Positions 8,072 to 14,291 of a stretch of 64,000 nucleotides of DNA are shown here, piece by piece. The notes below the pieces were generated by a model. It did not search any database. It was given only the letters and a program-made list of their open reading frames with translations, and was not told where the DNA came from. Position 1 is the stretch's first letter; each line of letters opens with the position of its first letter. Position numbers and translations under genes: made by a program. The DNA is from an uncultured Selenomonadales bacterium (GTDB lineage: Bacteria > Bacillota > Negativicutes > Selenomonadales > Selenomonadaceae): positions 1 to 64,000 of the forward strand of contig CALFJB010000072.1 of the NCBI GenBank assembly GCA_937877565.1, given 5' to 3'.

Positions 8072-8150
8072 GTTTCACAGGACTTAAACGGCTAAGATTA
8101 ACCTTTAGTAGTTTACAGTATTGTTGAGCAACCGCCCGCAACGACAGGCT

Positions 8151-8177
8151 AAAAGCGTCTCATTACGAGGCGTTTTT
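8151..8177 (+). terminator. Intrinsic terminator, unit 1
   Basis: AAGCGTCTC-loop-GAGGCGTT hairpin followed by T5. It starts six bases after the 3' pairing element. Confidence 0.75.
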
Positions 8178-8236
8178 AGTTTTCAAAATTTTACGTTCAA
8201 ATTATAACCTTGAAAATTTTTACTGTCAATATTTAC

Positions 8237-8265
8237 TTTACAAGTTAAAAACTAACTGATATAAT
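8237..8265 (+). promoter_or_regulatory. Promoter, peptide unit 2
   Basis: -35 TTTACA (8237-8242), 17-base spacer, -10 TATAAT (8260-8265). Confidence 0.8.
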
Positions 8266-8274
8266 TTCGGCAAT

Positions 8275-8319
8275 GTCGTTAAAGGCAGGGCGGTTGCATC
8301 ACCTTCCGAAAGGAGGTGA
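8275..8319 (+). promoter_or_regulatory. Folded leader with sequestered ribosome site, unit 2
   Basis: Same elements as unit 1: GTCGTT 8275-8280 and GGGCGGTTGC 8288-8297 complementary to 8474-8479 and 8462-8471; ribosome-site hairpin 8299-8319. Confidence 0.75.
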
Positions 8320-8324
8320 CGCTA

Positions 8325-8405
8325 ATGCGTATTGTTAAGATTATCATCCGCGTGATTGTTATCACCGGCGTTATCTTGCTTGCATTGAGCAAAACAGCCG
8401 CCTAA
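8325..8405 (+). CDS. 26-residue hydrophobic cationic peptide, copy 2
   Basis: Encodes the identical peptide of copy 1, with two synonymous differences from it. Its own promoter, leader fold and terminator surround it. Confidence 0.8.
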   Translation: MRIVKIIIRVIVITGVILLALSKTAA

Positions 8406-8484
8406 GTTTCACAGGACTTAAACGGCTAAGATTAACCTTTAGTAGTTTACAGTATTGTTGAGCAACCGCCCGCAACGACAGGCT

Positions 8485-8511
8485 AAAAGCGTCTCATTAC
8501 GAGGCGTTTTT
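8485..8511 (+). terminator. Intrinsic terminator, unit 2
   Basis: Same hairpin and T-run as unit 1. Confidence 0.75.
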
Positions 8512-8570
8512 AGTTTTCAAAATTTTACGTTCAAATTATAACCTTGAAAATTTTTACTGTCAATATTTAC

Positions 8571-8599
8571 TTTACAAGTTAAAAACTAACTGATATAAT
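8571..8599 (+). promoter_or_regulatory. Promoter, peptide unit 3
   Basis: -35 TTTACA (8571-8576), 17-base spacer, -10 TATAAT (8594-8599). Confidence 0.8.
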
Positions 8600-8608
8600 T
8601 TCGGCAAT

Positions 8609-8653
8609 GTCGTTAAAGGCAGGGCGGTTGCATCACCTTCCGAAAGGAGGTGA
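8609..8653 (+). promoter_or_regulatory. Folded leader with sequestered ribosome site, unit 3
   Basis: GTCGTT 8609-8614 and GGGCGGTTGC 8622-8631 are complementary to 8809-8814 and 8797-8806; ribosome-site hairpin 8633-8653. Confidence 0.75.
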
Positions 8654-8658
8654 CGCTA

Positions 8659-8739
8659 ATGCGTATTGTTAAGATTATCATCCGCGTGATTGTTATCACC
8701 GGCGTTATCTTGCTTGCATTGAGCAAAACAGCCGCCTAA
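8659..8739 (+). CDS. 26-residue hydrophobic cationic peptide, copy 3
   Basis: Identical peptide; DNA identical to copy 2 over the gene. The sequence after the stop codon differs from copies 1 and 2, yet still folds over the stop codon (AGCCGC ... GCGGCT with an inner AGCT/AGCT helix). Confidence 0.8.
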   Translation: MRIVKIIIRVIVITGVILLALSKTAA

Positions 8740-8820
8740 GCTCGACCAAAGCTACAGCGGCTTAAATTAGTAACCACCAATATTTAAAGTACTTGAGCAA
8801 CCGCCCGCAACGACAGGCTA

Positions 8821-8848
8821 AAAGCGTCTCATTACGAGGCGTTTTTTA
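8821..8848 (+). terminator. Intrinsic terminator, unit 3
   Basis: Same hairpin as units 1 and 2, followed by T6. Confidence 0.75.
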
Positions 8849-8904
8849 GTTTTCAAAATTTACATTTAAATTATAACCTTGAAAATTTTTACTGTCAATA
8901 TCAC

Positions 8905-8933
8905 TTTACAAGATAAAATCAAACTGCTATAAT
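8905..8933 (+). promoter_or_regulatory. Promoter, peptide unit 4
   Basis: -35 TTTACA (8905-8910), 17-base spacer with several changes from the other units, -10 TATAAT (8928-8933). The spacer varies but its length and the two hexamers do not. Confidence 0.8.
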
Positions 8934-8942
8934 TTCGGCAAT

Positions 8943-8986
8943 GTCGTTAAAGGCAGGGCGGTTGCATCACTTCCGAAAGGAGGTGA
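8943..8986 (+). promoter_or_regulatory. Folded leader with sequestered ribosome site, unit 4
   Basis: GTCGTT 8943-8948 and GGGCGGTTGC 8956-8965 are complementary to 9142-9147 and 9130-9139. The ribosome-site hairpin (8967-8986) has lost one C relative to the other units but still forms eight continuous pairs, now with a G-T wobble in place of the bulge. Confidence 0.75.
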
Positions 8987-8991
8987 CGCTA

Positions 8992-9072
8992 ATGCGTATT
9001 GTTAAGATTATTATCCGCGTGATTGTTATCACCGGCGTTATCTTGCTTGCATTAAGCAAAACAGCCGCCTAA
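8992..9072 (+). CDS. 26-residue hydrophobic cationic peptide, copy 4
   Basis: Identical peptide, same codons as copy 1. The 3' segment after the stop has diverged from all other copies but retains the stop-codon hairpin and the leader-complementary element. Confidence 0.8.
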   Translation: MRIVKIIIRVIVITGVILLALSKTAA

Positions 9073-9152
9073 GCTCTGGGAAAGCTACAGCGGCTTCAGT
9101 TTAAGTCCACCTAATATATGAGTTCACGAGCAACCGCCCGCAACGACAGGCT

Positions 9153-9180
9153 AAAAGCGTCTCATTGAGAGGCGTTTTTT
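9153..9180 (+). terminator. Intrinsic terminator, unit 4
   Basis: GCGTCTC-ATT-GAGAGGCG followed by T6; the stem has a mismatch compared with units 1-3 and looks weaker. Read on the minus strand, the same hairpin lies just after the methyltransferase stop. Confidence 0.55.
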
Positions 9181-9185
9181 AGTTT

Positions 9186-9995
9186 TCAAAATTTTACATT
9201 CAAATTATAACCTTGAAAATTTTTACTGTCAATAACGCCAAAAAAAATTGAGCTGTATTTTCCGCCGTCAGCAATTTTAAAACCGAGCCGCGCAAATTCA
9301 TTGCTGCGCGAATTTTCCTTCATGACGACGCAACGCCGCGCAATTCTGCAAGCCTCACGAACAGGATCAATTTCAAGCGGGCGATTGTCAGCAAGCGGGC
9401 GAATTGGATTTATACCGGAACTTTTATTAATTCCGTGTCGAAACATAGGATCAAAATAAACCACGTCGAAAGAATTTGTTTCCAAATTTTTCAGATAGTC
9501 AACGTAATTTGCAGTAACGACTTCAACGCGGCGCATTGCCTCAATAACAGACGGCGTATCGTCAGAAAAGTTTTTCATACCGTACCGCACAACTTCAGCA
9601 AGTACGGGATTAATTTCAAGCGCGGTAACACTTCCAGCAACAAAACTCAAAACGATTGAATCACTGCCCAGACCCAAAGTACAATCTAAAATTTTATCGC
9701 CGCTTTGAATTTTCGCCGCGTCAATTAGTCTATCGCTTAAACCTTGACGCAAATTTTTTATTCGCAAGTGCGCGGTATTCGGATGAAAAAATAATTCGCC
9801 TTCATTCGTCAAAATAACCGGAAAATTATTTCTGACAAGCAAAATATTTTCAACGTTGTAATTTTTTCTTAAAGTTTCCAAAGTAAAATCTGCGCGAGGT
9901 ACAAATTTCAGATTCAGTTTTTCAGCAAAACTTTCAGCCAACTTTTCGGCTTCAAAATTCGGTTTTCGTGCGGTTGTAACAATAAAATTTTTCAT
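9186..9995 (-). CDS. Class I SAM-dependent methyltransferase, RsmJ-like
   Basis: 269 residues. The C-terminal two thirds is a Rossmann methyltransferase: SAM loop ILDCTLGLGSDSIVLSF near residue 100, VTALEINPVLAEVV, and the motif VVYFDPMF near residue 180, which resembles the DPMFP of RsmJ (16S rRNA m2G1516 methyltransferase, PF04445). The N-terminal ~90 residues are family-specific. RNA methylation is the best guess; the exact target is unknown. A good GGAGG-like site (GGAGGTTCGCAATG on the minus strand) fixes the start. Its last 14 or so codons lie in DNA that is repeated in each peptide-array unit. Confidence 0.75.
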   Translation of the reverse strand: MKNFIVTTARKPNFEAEKLAESFAEKLNLKFVPRADFTLETLRKNYNVENILLVRNNFPVILTNEGELFFHPNTAHLRIKNLRQGLSDRLIDAAKIQSGDKILDCTLGLGSDSIVLSFVAGSVTALEINPVLAEVVRYGMKNFSDDTPSVIEAMRRVEVVTANYVDYLKNLETNSFDVVYFDPMFRHGINKSSGINPIRPLADNRPLEIDPVREACRIARRCVVMKENSRSNEFARLGFKIADGGKYSSIFFGVIDSKNFQGYNLNVKF

Positions 9996-10013
9996 TGCGA
10001 ACCTCCAAAAAAA

Positions 10014-10042
10014 TTGACAGAGCGCGGCAAGTTTATTAAACT
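10014..10042 (+). promoter_or_regulatory. Promoter for the 10085 gene and cobS
   Basis: Consensus -35 TTGACA (10014-10019), 17-base spacer, -10 TAAACT (10037-10042). A second TTGACA lies at about 10050. Confidence 0.5.
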
Positions 10043-10084
10043 AACAAAAATTGACAGAATTTTTAGCGGGGAGGTGGAAATTCA

Positions 10085-11284
10085 ATGAATGAACACGACG
10101 ATAAGCAAACTGAAATGGCGCGGCGACTTCAGCAAATGGTGAAGGTTACAAAGCAAGATGATCAAGATAACAATCAACGTCAAATGGCTAATCAGTTTAT
10201 GCAAATGATGGAAACTACCCGCCGAATTGAAGGCGACACCAAACAAAAAGAATTGGCTCAAAATTTCGCCGCAATGATGCAACAAACGCGGTCTTTTGAT
10301 TCTGAACGTGAACGACTTGAAAAAGCCGGTGAAACTGCAATTTCAGACGCGTTTGCAAAAATGATTCACAAAACTCATAGGCTTGAAGAAGAAAATAAAA
10401 ATCAATTTGAATTTCCGCCGGACGTAAGTATAGAACATTTTCCTTCAGCAGGCGACAAATTTTTTCACTTGCTTATATCAAAACTGCCAAAAAAAATTCA
10501 GCGATTTCCTGCCGCGTTCAGGAGAAATCCCCGCGCCGTCTTGAAATATTTTTTGGCGATGGCGTTGGGAAGAATTTTAGCAATAACTTTGTACGTCGTG
10601 GCGGCGTTTATTCCTGCCTTGCCGGTACCTGAATCAGTGGCGGGCGTCGTCGGAAAAGCTCCAACGGCAGTTGGCAGTGCGCTAACGGCAATGCGCGGCG
10701 CAGTCGTCGAATTTAGCCCGCAAGCAATTTTTACAATGGTTGCCAACATTCCAACTGACATAAATAAATTGATTCAGAAAGTCGGCGAATTTTTCCAATA
10801 CTACGGGAGACGCGCCGGAAAATTTTCAATTAAAGCTATTCGACATCCAAAATTGGCAATTCACGAAATTAAAATTTTCTTAAAAAAAGAAGGTCCGCTA
10901 CTTTGGCGAATCTTTAAAGGCGCACTCGGTGTAGCGTTTTCATTTTTCGTAATAAAATTGGCGATGATATTTTTACTGCCGCTTTTCGGCGGAATTGCAA
11001 TTACAGTTTTGGGATTTAAAATTTCAATAATTTTAGTGGTTGTCGTGCGAATGGCAATTTCAACCGGCAGCGAAGTTGTCGGGCGAATTTTGGGACAAAA
11101 ATTTATTGTAATGGGCAAATATCTTTACAATCACCCTGAAGAAATTGTACGAATGGCGCGGCTTTTAATGGAAGAATGGATGCGAAATTGGGTTAAAGAA
11201 AATGGGCAGTCTTTAGGTATGAAAAAATGGGTTGATGAAAATCATAAAGATTGGCTGAAAAAAGATGAGAAAAATAAAAAATGA
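10085..11284 (+). CDS. Unrecognised protein: N-terminal helical repeats plus membrane segments
   Basis: 399 residues, family not recognised. Residues 1-105 hold four imperfect repeats of 24-30 residues built on the pattern MAxxFxxMMxxTRR followed by a charged stretch (QMANQFMQMMETTRRIEGD, ELAQNFAAMMQQTRSFDSE, AISDAFAKMIHKTHRLEEE); these should form amphipathic helices or coiled coil. After a loop, residues 155-200 and 280-345 contain hydrophobic segments (LAMALGRILAITLYVVAAF; FSFFVIKLAMIFLLPLFGG), so it is probably membrane-anchored. The Lys-rich C-terminus ends KKDEKNKK. The GGGAGGTGG site makes the start clear. cobS overlaps its stop by 4 bases, but no cobalamin link can be read from the sequence. 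Confidence 0.7.
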   Translation: MNEHDDKQTEMARRLQQMVKVTKQDDQDNNQRQMANQFMQMMETTRRIEGDTKQKELAQNFAAMMQQTRSFDSERERLEKAGETAISDAFAKMIHKTHRLEEENKNQFEFPPDVSIEHFPSAGDKFFHLLISKLPKKIQRFPAAFRRNPRAVLKYFLAMALGRILAITLYVVAAFIPALPVPESVAGVVGKAPTAVGSALTAMRGAVVEFSPQAIFTMVANIPTDINKLIQKVGEFFQYYGRRAGKFSIKAIRHPKLAIHEIKIFLKKEGPLLWRIFKGALGVAFSFFVIKLAMIFLLPLFGGIAITVLGFKISIILVVVVRMAISTGSEVVGRILGQKFIVMGKYLYNHPEEIVRMARLLMEEWMRNWVKENGQSLGMKKWVDENHKDWLKKDEKNKK

Positions 11285-12060
11285 ACGAATTTTTAATTGG
11301 CTTGCAATTTTTGACAAGAATTTCAATAGTTAAGCAAACTGTTTGGACTGAAGAAAGTTTCGGTAATTCCGTGAAATATTTTCCGGCAGTCGGCGCGGTA
11401 CTCGGTATTTGTTACGCCGTAACGCTTTTTATTTTAGTTTACATTACTGACGGCGAATTTGCAATTTTTACGGGCGCGGCAGGATTTTTTTTGACGGTAA
11501 TTTTAACGGGCGGTATTCATTGCGATGGCTTAATGGATACTGCGGACGGTTTATTTTCCGGCAGGGAACGGGAAAAAATGCTGGAAATAATGAAAGATTC
11601 TCGCGCAGGAGCGTTTGGCGTTGTAGCGTTGGTAACAATTGCGGCGTTGGAAATTTCGGCATTGACTGAACTTGCGAAAAGTTTTTCAATGTTGCTATTT
11701 ATGGCAGTTTACGCCGCGCCCATAATTGGACGCCTTGCAATGGTGTTGGCAATTTCAATTTTTCCATACGCACGCCCTGAAGGATTGGGTAAAGCTTTTT
11801 CAAAGTACGCCACGACGAAAACTTTTTTAGCCGCGTTGCTTGAAACGATTTTATTTTTACTGCCACTGATTTTTTTTGAGTTGGAAATTTTTTTAACTGC
11901 GGTAATTGCGTTGGTTGCGGCTATAATTTTTGCGCTGTACTTTGGAAAATTTGTAATGCTGAAAATTGGCGGCTTGACCGGCGATATTTACGGCGCAGTT
12001 GAATTTTTATCTGAAGTTTTAGTGCTGATAGTTTTTTTATTCGGCAGTTTATATTTGTAA
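11281..12060 (+). CDS. cobS: Adenosylcobinamide-GDP ribazoletransferase
   Basis: Joins alpha-ribazole (or its phosphate) to adenosylcobinamide-GDP, the last step of nucleotide loop assembly, in the membrane. Opening block LIGLQFLTRISI, then FPAVGAVLGICY, the acidic active-site segment GGIHCDGLMDTADGLFSG near residue 80 and KDSRAGAFGVVAL, all standard for CobS; the rest is hydrophobic membrane helices and an end GGLTGDIYGAVEFLSE. 259 residues, normal. Other cobalamin genes of this window (cbiK, btuFCD, PduO-type adenosyltransferase) are elsewhere, so the pathway is scattered. Confidence 0.93.
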   Translation: MNEFLIGLQFLTRISIVKQTVWTEESFGNSVKYFPAVGAVLGICYAVTLFILVYITDGEFAIFTGAAGFFLTVILTGGIHCDGLMDTADGLFSGREREKMLEIMKDSRAGAFGVVALVTIAALEISALTELAKSFSMLLFMAVYAAPIIGRLAMVLAISIFPYARPEGLGKAFSKYATTKTFLAALLETILFLLPLIFFELEIFLTAVIALVAAIIFALYFGKFVMLKIGGLTGDIYGAVEFLSEVLVLIVFLFGSLYL

Positions 12061-12069
12061 AATAAAAAA

Positions 12070-12101
12070 TCCCGCAAATTTCAGCGGGAAAAATTTTTTT
12101 T
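12070..12101. terminator. Bidirectional intrinsic terminator between cobS and the intron-split gene
   Basis: TCCCGC-loop-GCGGGA hairpin (12070-12089) with a T-run on the plus side (12094-12101) and an A-run before it that serves as T-run on the minus strand. Serves the convergent ends of both genes. Confidence 0.75.
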
Positions 12102-12104
12102 ATT

Positions 12105-12188
12105 TTAAGCAAGCACGTTATGTTTTACGCGCTCATGTTCTTCAGATTGTTTGGCGTCATTCCATCTGTCTGTTGTGCCAACTAAGTA
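12105..12188 (-). CDS. NrdD-like glycyl-radical protein, exon 2 (C-terminal)
   Basis: 27 codons and TAA, reading YLVGTTDRWNDAKQSEEHER and on to VKHNVLA. This continues, in frame and without a gap, the RRITG that ends exon 1 at 12906, giving RRITG-YLVG, and aligns with the C-terminus of anaerobic ribonucleotide reductase (E. coli NrdD has RRTCGYLG at its glycyl-radical site). It has no start codon of its own. Joined with exon 1 it makes a protein of about 97 residues. Confidence 0.82.
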   Translation of the reverse strand, partial: YLVGTTDRWNDAKQSEEHERVKHNVLA

Positions 12189-12905
12189 CTTATTGGACTG
12201 TTTCTTGCTCCGTAGAGCGGGTACGTGCAGTCTCTACATTTTGATAAATAACATCATAGCCATAAATATTTTTACGGCGTTTTTTTAATTTTGTACGAAT
12301 ATGTTCCACCGTTTTATCAAATTCATCAGCAAGATAACGGGCGGCGGCAGTCTGAGATTCAAATTCTTTTTCAATGCCGTCTTTTACTAATTTAACAGGT
12401 TTCATAATCGTTTGAACATAATTTGCCAAATTAGCTTTTCCGATCTTACTAATATTGCTATGGTCTCGATTTTTCATTTGTTCGCTTTTTGTGACGTAAC
12501 GCAAATTTGTATAATGATTGTTTTGACTGTTTCTGTCCCTATGGTCAATTTCATAACCTTCAGGTTTTTCACCAAGCCAACATTCAGCAACCACACGCGC
12601 TATTGATATACGTTGTACTTTACCATTACGACAAATGAAAGTATAGCAATATCCTTTGGTAGAATGATGATAGTCAACAATAATTTTATTTTGCTTTTTA
12701 GATTTGACGTTGCGGAAAATTCGCCCGTCTTCTGAAACTTCGTACAAAAATTTTAATGATGGTATTTTTCTAAACTCGCGATTTGACATTTTCAGTCATC
12801 CCCCGAACCATATAACGTTATTGTTTTACTTCTGACTTCTATCGAAGTCCGGCGTATATAGCGGCTTAAAGCCTCAGTACCACTTTTGGGGCCACTTTAG
12901 TTGAG
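12189..12905 (-). mobile_element. Group I intron with HNH endonuclease ORF, inserted in the NrdD-like gene
   Basis: 717 bases on the minus strand. Helices found by hand: P1, exon GGGU (12909-12906) with GCCC (12892-12889), with the expected U-G wobble at the 5' splice site; P10, exon-2 UACUU (12188-12184) with AAGUG (12897-12893); P3, GGUAC (12881-12877) with GUACC (12224-12220); P7, GACUG (12232-12228) in an R-like segment GUAGAGACUGCACG with CAGUC (12200-12196) in an S-like segment AAGAAACAGUCC; P8, GCUC-UACG-GAGC (12218-12207). The intron ends in G (12189). Removing it restores the reading frame exactly. P4-P6 were not worked out. Confidence 0.88.
12190..12789 (-). CDS. HNH homing endonuclease encoded in the group I intron
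   Basis: 199 residues. The first half shows a NUMOD4-like start (IPSLKFLYEVSEDGRIFR) and an HNH core with EIDHRDRNSQNNHYTNLRYV near residue 85 (His, Asn, Asn of the metal site); the second half (KDGIEKEFESQTAAARYLAD ... RKNIYGYDVIY) resembles a NUMOD1/helix-turn-helix DNA-reading module. Such enzymes cut intronless alleles so that the intron is copied in. The last codons lie in the intron core: they overlap the R, P8 and S segments, and the TAA stops directly before the terminal G of the intron. Confidence 0.88.
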   Translation of the reverse strand: MSNREFRKIPSLKFLYEVSEDGRIFRNVKSKKQNKIIVDYHHSTKGYCYTFICRNGKVQRISIARVVAECWLGEKPEGYEIDHRDRNSQNNHYTNLRYVTKSEQMKNRDHSNISKIGKANLANYVQTIMKPVKLVKDGIEKEFESQTAAARYLADEFDKTVEHIRTKLKKRRKNIYGYDVIYQNVETARTRSTEQETVQ

Positions 12906-13115
12906 ACCCGTTATACGTCTGATACGTTCAAATTTTTCGCCTTTCGCCAAATAGCTAACGTCAACTTTGCCATCGTCGCACATTTTCACAATAATAGCTT
13001 TAAGCGGCGTTTGAACATTGGAGCGCACATAATCAACATAATTTAACGCTTCAGCCTCTGTGAAATTATCTAATCCCACAGCCGTAACTTCTACGCCGTC
13101 AACTAACATAGGCAT
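12906..13115 (-). CDS. NrdD-like glycyl-radical protein, exon 1 (N-terminal)
   Basis: 70 codons from ATG 13115 (ATG 13109 has better spacing to the GAAGGG site and may be the true start). It ends KGEKFERIRRITG. Without splicing the frame would run nine bases into the intron and stop (Leu-Asn-TAA). Spliced to 12188-12105 it gives RRITGYLVG, in which the Gly matches the radical-bearing Gly of class III ribonucleotide reductases. The ~97-residue product lacks the catalytic barrel and the Cys zinc site of full NrdD. It starts on the stop codon of the MscS gene (TGATG), so both form one operon. Role unknown; a stand-alone radical-domain protein is inference. Confidence 0.8.
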
Positions 13116-14221
13116 CAACCCTTCTTAGAAAAATTAAAATCATCAAGCGAATTATCTTCCGGTAACATAACTGTTCGGATTGGGAACGGAATATCAATAT
13201 TTTCTTCCCGATAACGCCGCGTAATTGCCTTAATAAACTCGTGTCTGATTTTAAGTTGTTTGGTGTAAACGCTTGCATGTAAAACTGCCCAGAAATTAAT
13301 TGAGGATTCTCCAAATTCCTGATACAAAACGGCAGGATGCAACGGACTTTCTTTATCGTCAGGGTTGTAATCGTCACATTGCATTTGAACTTTTCTAGCC
13401 TCTTCCAAAGTTACGCGCTCAACCAAATCTAAATCGCTGCTGTATGAAACGCCAATATTTATAATTATACCGACATCTTGGCGCGGGCGTGAAAAATTCG
13501 TCATAATTGCGCCGGCAATATCTTTGTTTGGTATGATAATAACGCTGCCGTCAGCGGCGGGCGTTATCGTGGTGTAACGCAAATTAATATCAGTAACGCG
13601 CCCTTCCGCGCCGGACGCAAGCTTGATAAAGTCGTTAATTTTAACTTGTTGAGTTATGATTAAATGCAAGCCGGAAAAAACATTTGCAACAGTTTCTTGA
13701 ACACCAAAGGCGATCGCCATACCGCCGACGCCCATTGCCGTAACGATTGGGGCGATTGAAATTCCAAATTCATTTAAAATTATAAGTGCGCTTGAAGCAT
13801 AAATTACGGCTTTGAAAATTGTGTGAAGTAAACTGGAACTTGCGAAATCGCCGGAAGATTCTAATTTCCAACTTATAAAACCGGATAACGTTCTTTCCAA
13901 AACTCTTGTCAAAGTTACAACTACAACCGCAAAAAGCAAGTAGGAAAAAATTCTTACAAGTCCTTCAGGTAAATAGCTTGCAGTATTGACAATCCAATAC
14001 AAGCCGATTATTAAGCACATTGAAATTGGCAAGCCGGAAAGTGCGTTGTAGAAAATATTTTTGATATGTGATTCATCGTCGTCCTTAACGCGCTCCGCCA
14101 ATTTCCTTTGCAACATTCCATTAAGAGTTACACCGGCAAAAAGTGCAGCCAATAAAATACACACCGGCATTATCAATTTGTCAGCCAGTGACAACCAATC
14201 AATATTACGAAGGTATTCCAA
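13115..14221 (-). CDS. Mechanosensitive ion channel of the MscS family
   Basis: 368 residues: four or five hydrophobic segments in the first 170 residues, then the MscS pore helix and beta domain (IAPIVTAMGVGGMAIAFGVQ and VANVFSGLHLII, VKINDFIKL, DINLRYTTI, IIPNKDI, with a C-terminal alpha-beta domain). It opens on membrane tension to release solutes during osmotic down-shock, in the cytoplasmic membrane. The start is TTG at 14221, ten bases after AAGGAG, 35 bases after a good promoter. The stop overlaps the start of the intron-split gene. Confidence 0.88.
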   Translation of the reverse strand: MEYLRNIDWLSLADKLIMPVCILLAALFAGVTLNGMLQRKLAERVKDDDESHIKNIFYNALSGLPISMCLIIGLYWIVNTASYLPEGLVRIFSYLLFAVVVVTLTRVLERTLSGFISWKLESSGDFASSSLLHTIFKAVIYASSALIILNEFGISIAPIVTAMGVGGMAIAFGVQETVANVFSGLHLIITQQVKINDFIKLASGAEGRVTDINLRYTTITPAADGSVIIIPNKDIAGAIMTNFSRPRQDVGIIINIGVSYSSDLDLVERVTLEEARKVQMQCDDYNPDDKESPLHPAVLYQEFGESSINFWAVLHASVYTKQLKIRHEFIKAITRRYREENIDIPFPIRTVMLPEDNSLDDFNFSKKG

Positions 14222-14255
14222 AAAAAATTTCTCCTTTCAAAATTGAAGTGGTAGT

Positions 14256-14284
14256 ATTCTAACACAAACTAATTTTTTTAACAA
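14256..14284 (-). promoter_or_regulatory. Promoter for mscS and the intron-split gene
   Basis: Minus strand: -35 TTGTTA (14279-14284), 17-base spacer, -10 TAGAAT (14256-14261). Confidence 0.6.
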
Positions 14285-14291
14285 CTACCCT

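Larger units (their letters stand above)
7903..9235 (+). repeat. Four-copy tandem array of ~334-bp small-peptide transcription units
   Basis: Four head-to-tail units with start codons at 7991, 8325, 8659 and 8992 (periods 334, 334, 333). Each has its own promoter, a folded leader with a hidden ribosome site, the same 26-residue peptide gene, a hairpin over the stop codon, a 3' segment complementary to the leader, and an intrinsic terminator. Copies 1 and 2 are almost identical; copies 3 and 4 diverge mainly in the 3' untranslated segment between the stop codon and the pairing element. The unit edges repeat the 3' end of the acyltransferase (left) and of the methyltransferase (right), showing that the units arose by tandem duplication of the intergenic region. 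Confidence 0.95.

Noticed and set aside
8062..8177. Antisense RNA promoter opposite the peptide genes
   Set aside because: Both strands were read for a -35/-10 pair; only weak boxes were seen on the minus strand, none shared by all copies.
7903..9235. CRISPR or insertion-sequence array
   Set aside because: Units are 334 bp, coding, with promoters and terminators; no spacers, no transposase, no terminal inverted repeats.
12897..13118. A complete 73-residue gene ending in Leu-Asn-stop
   Set aside because: The last two codons and stop lie in the group I intron; the true message is spliced to 12188-12105.
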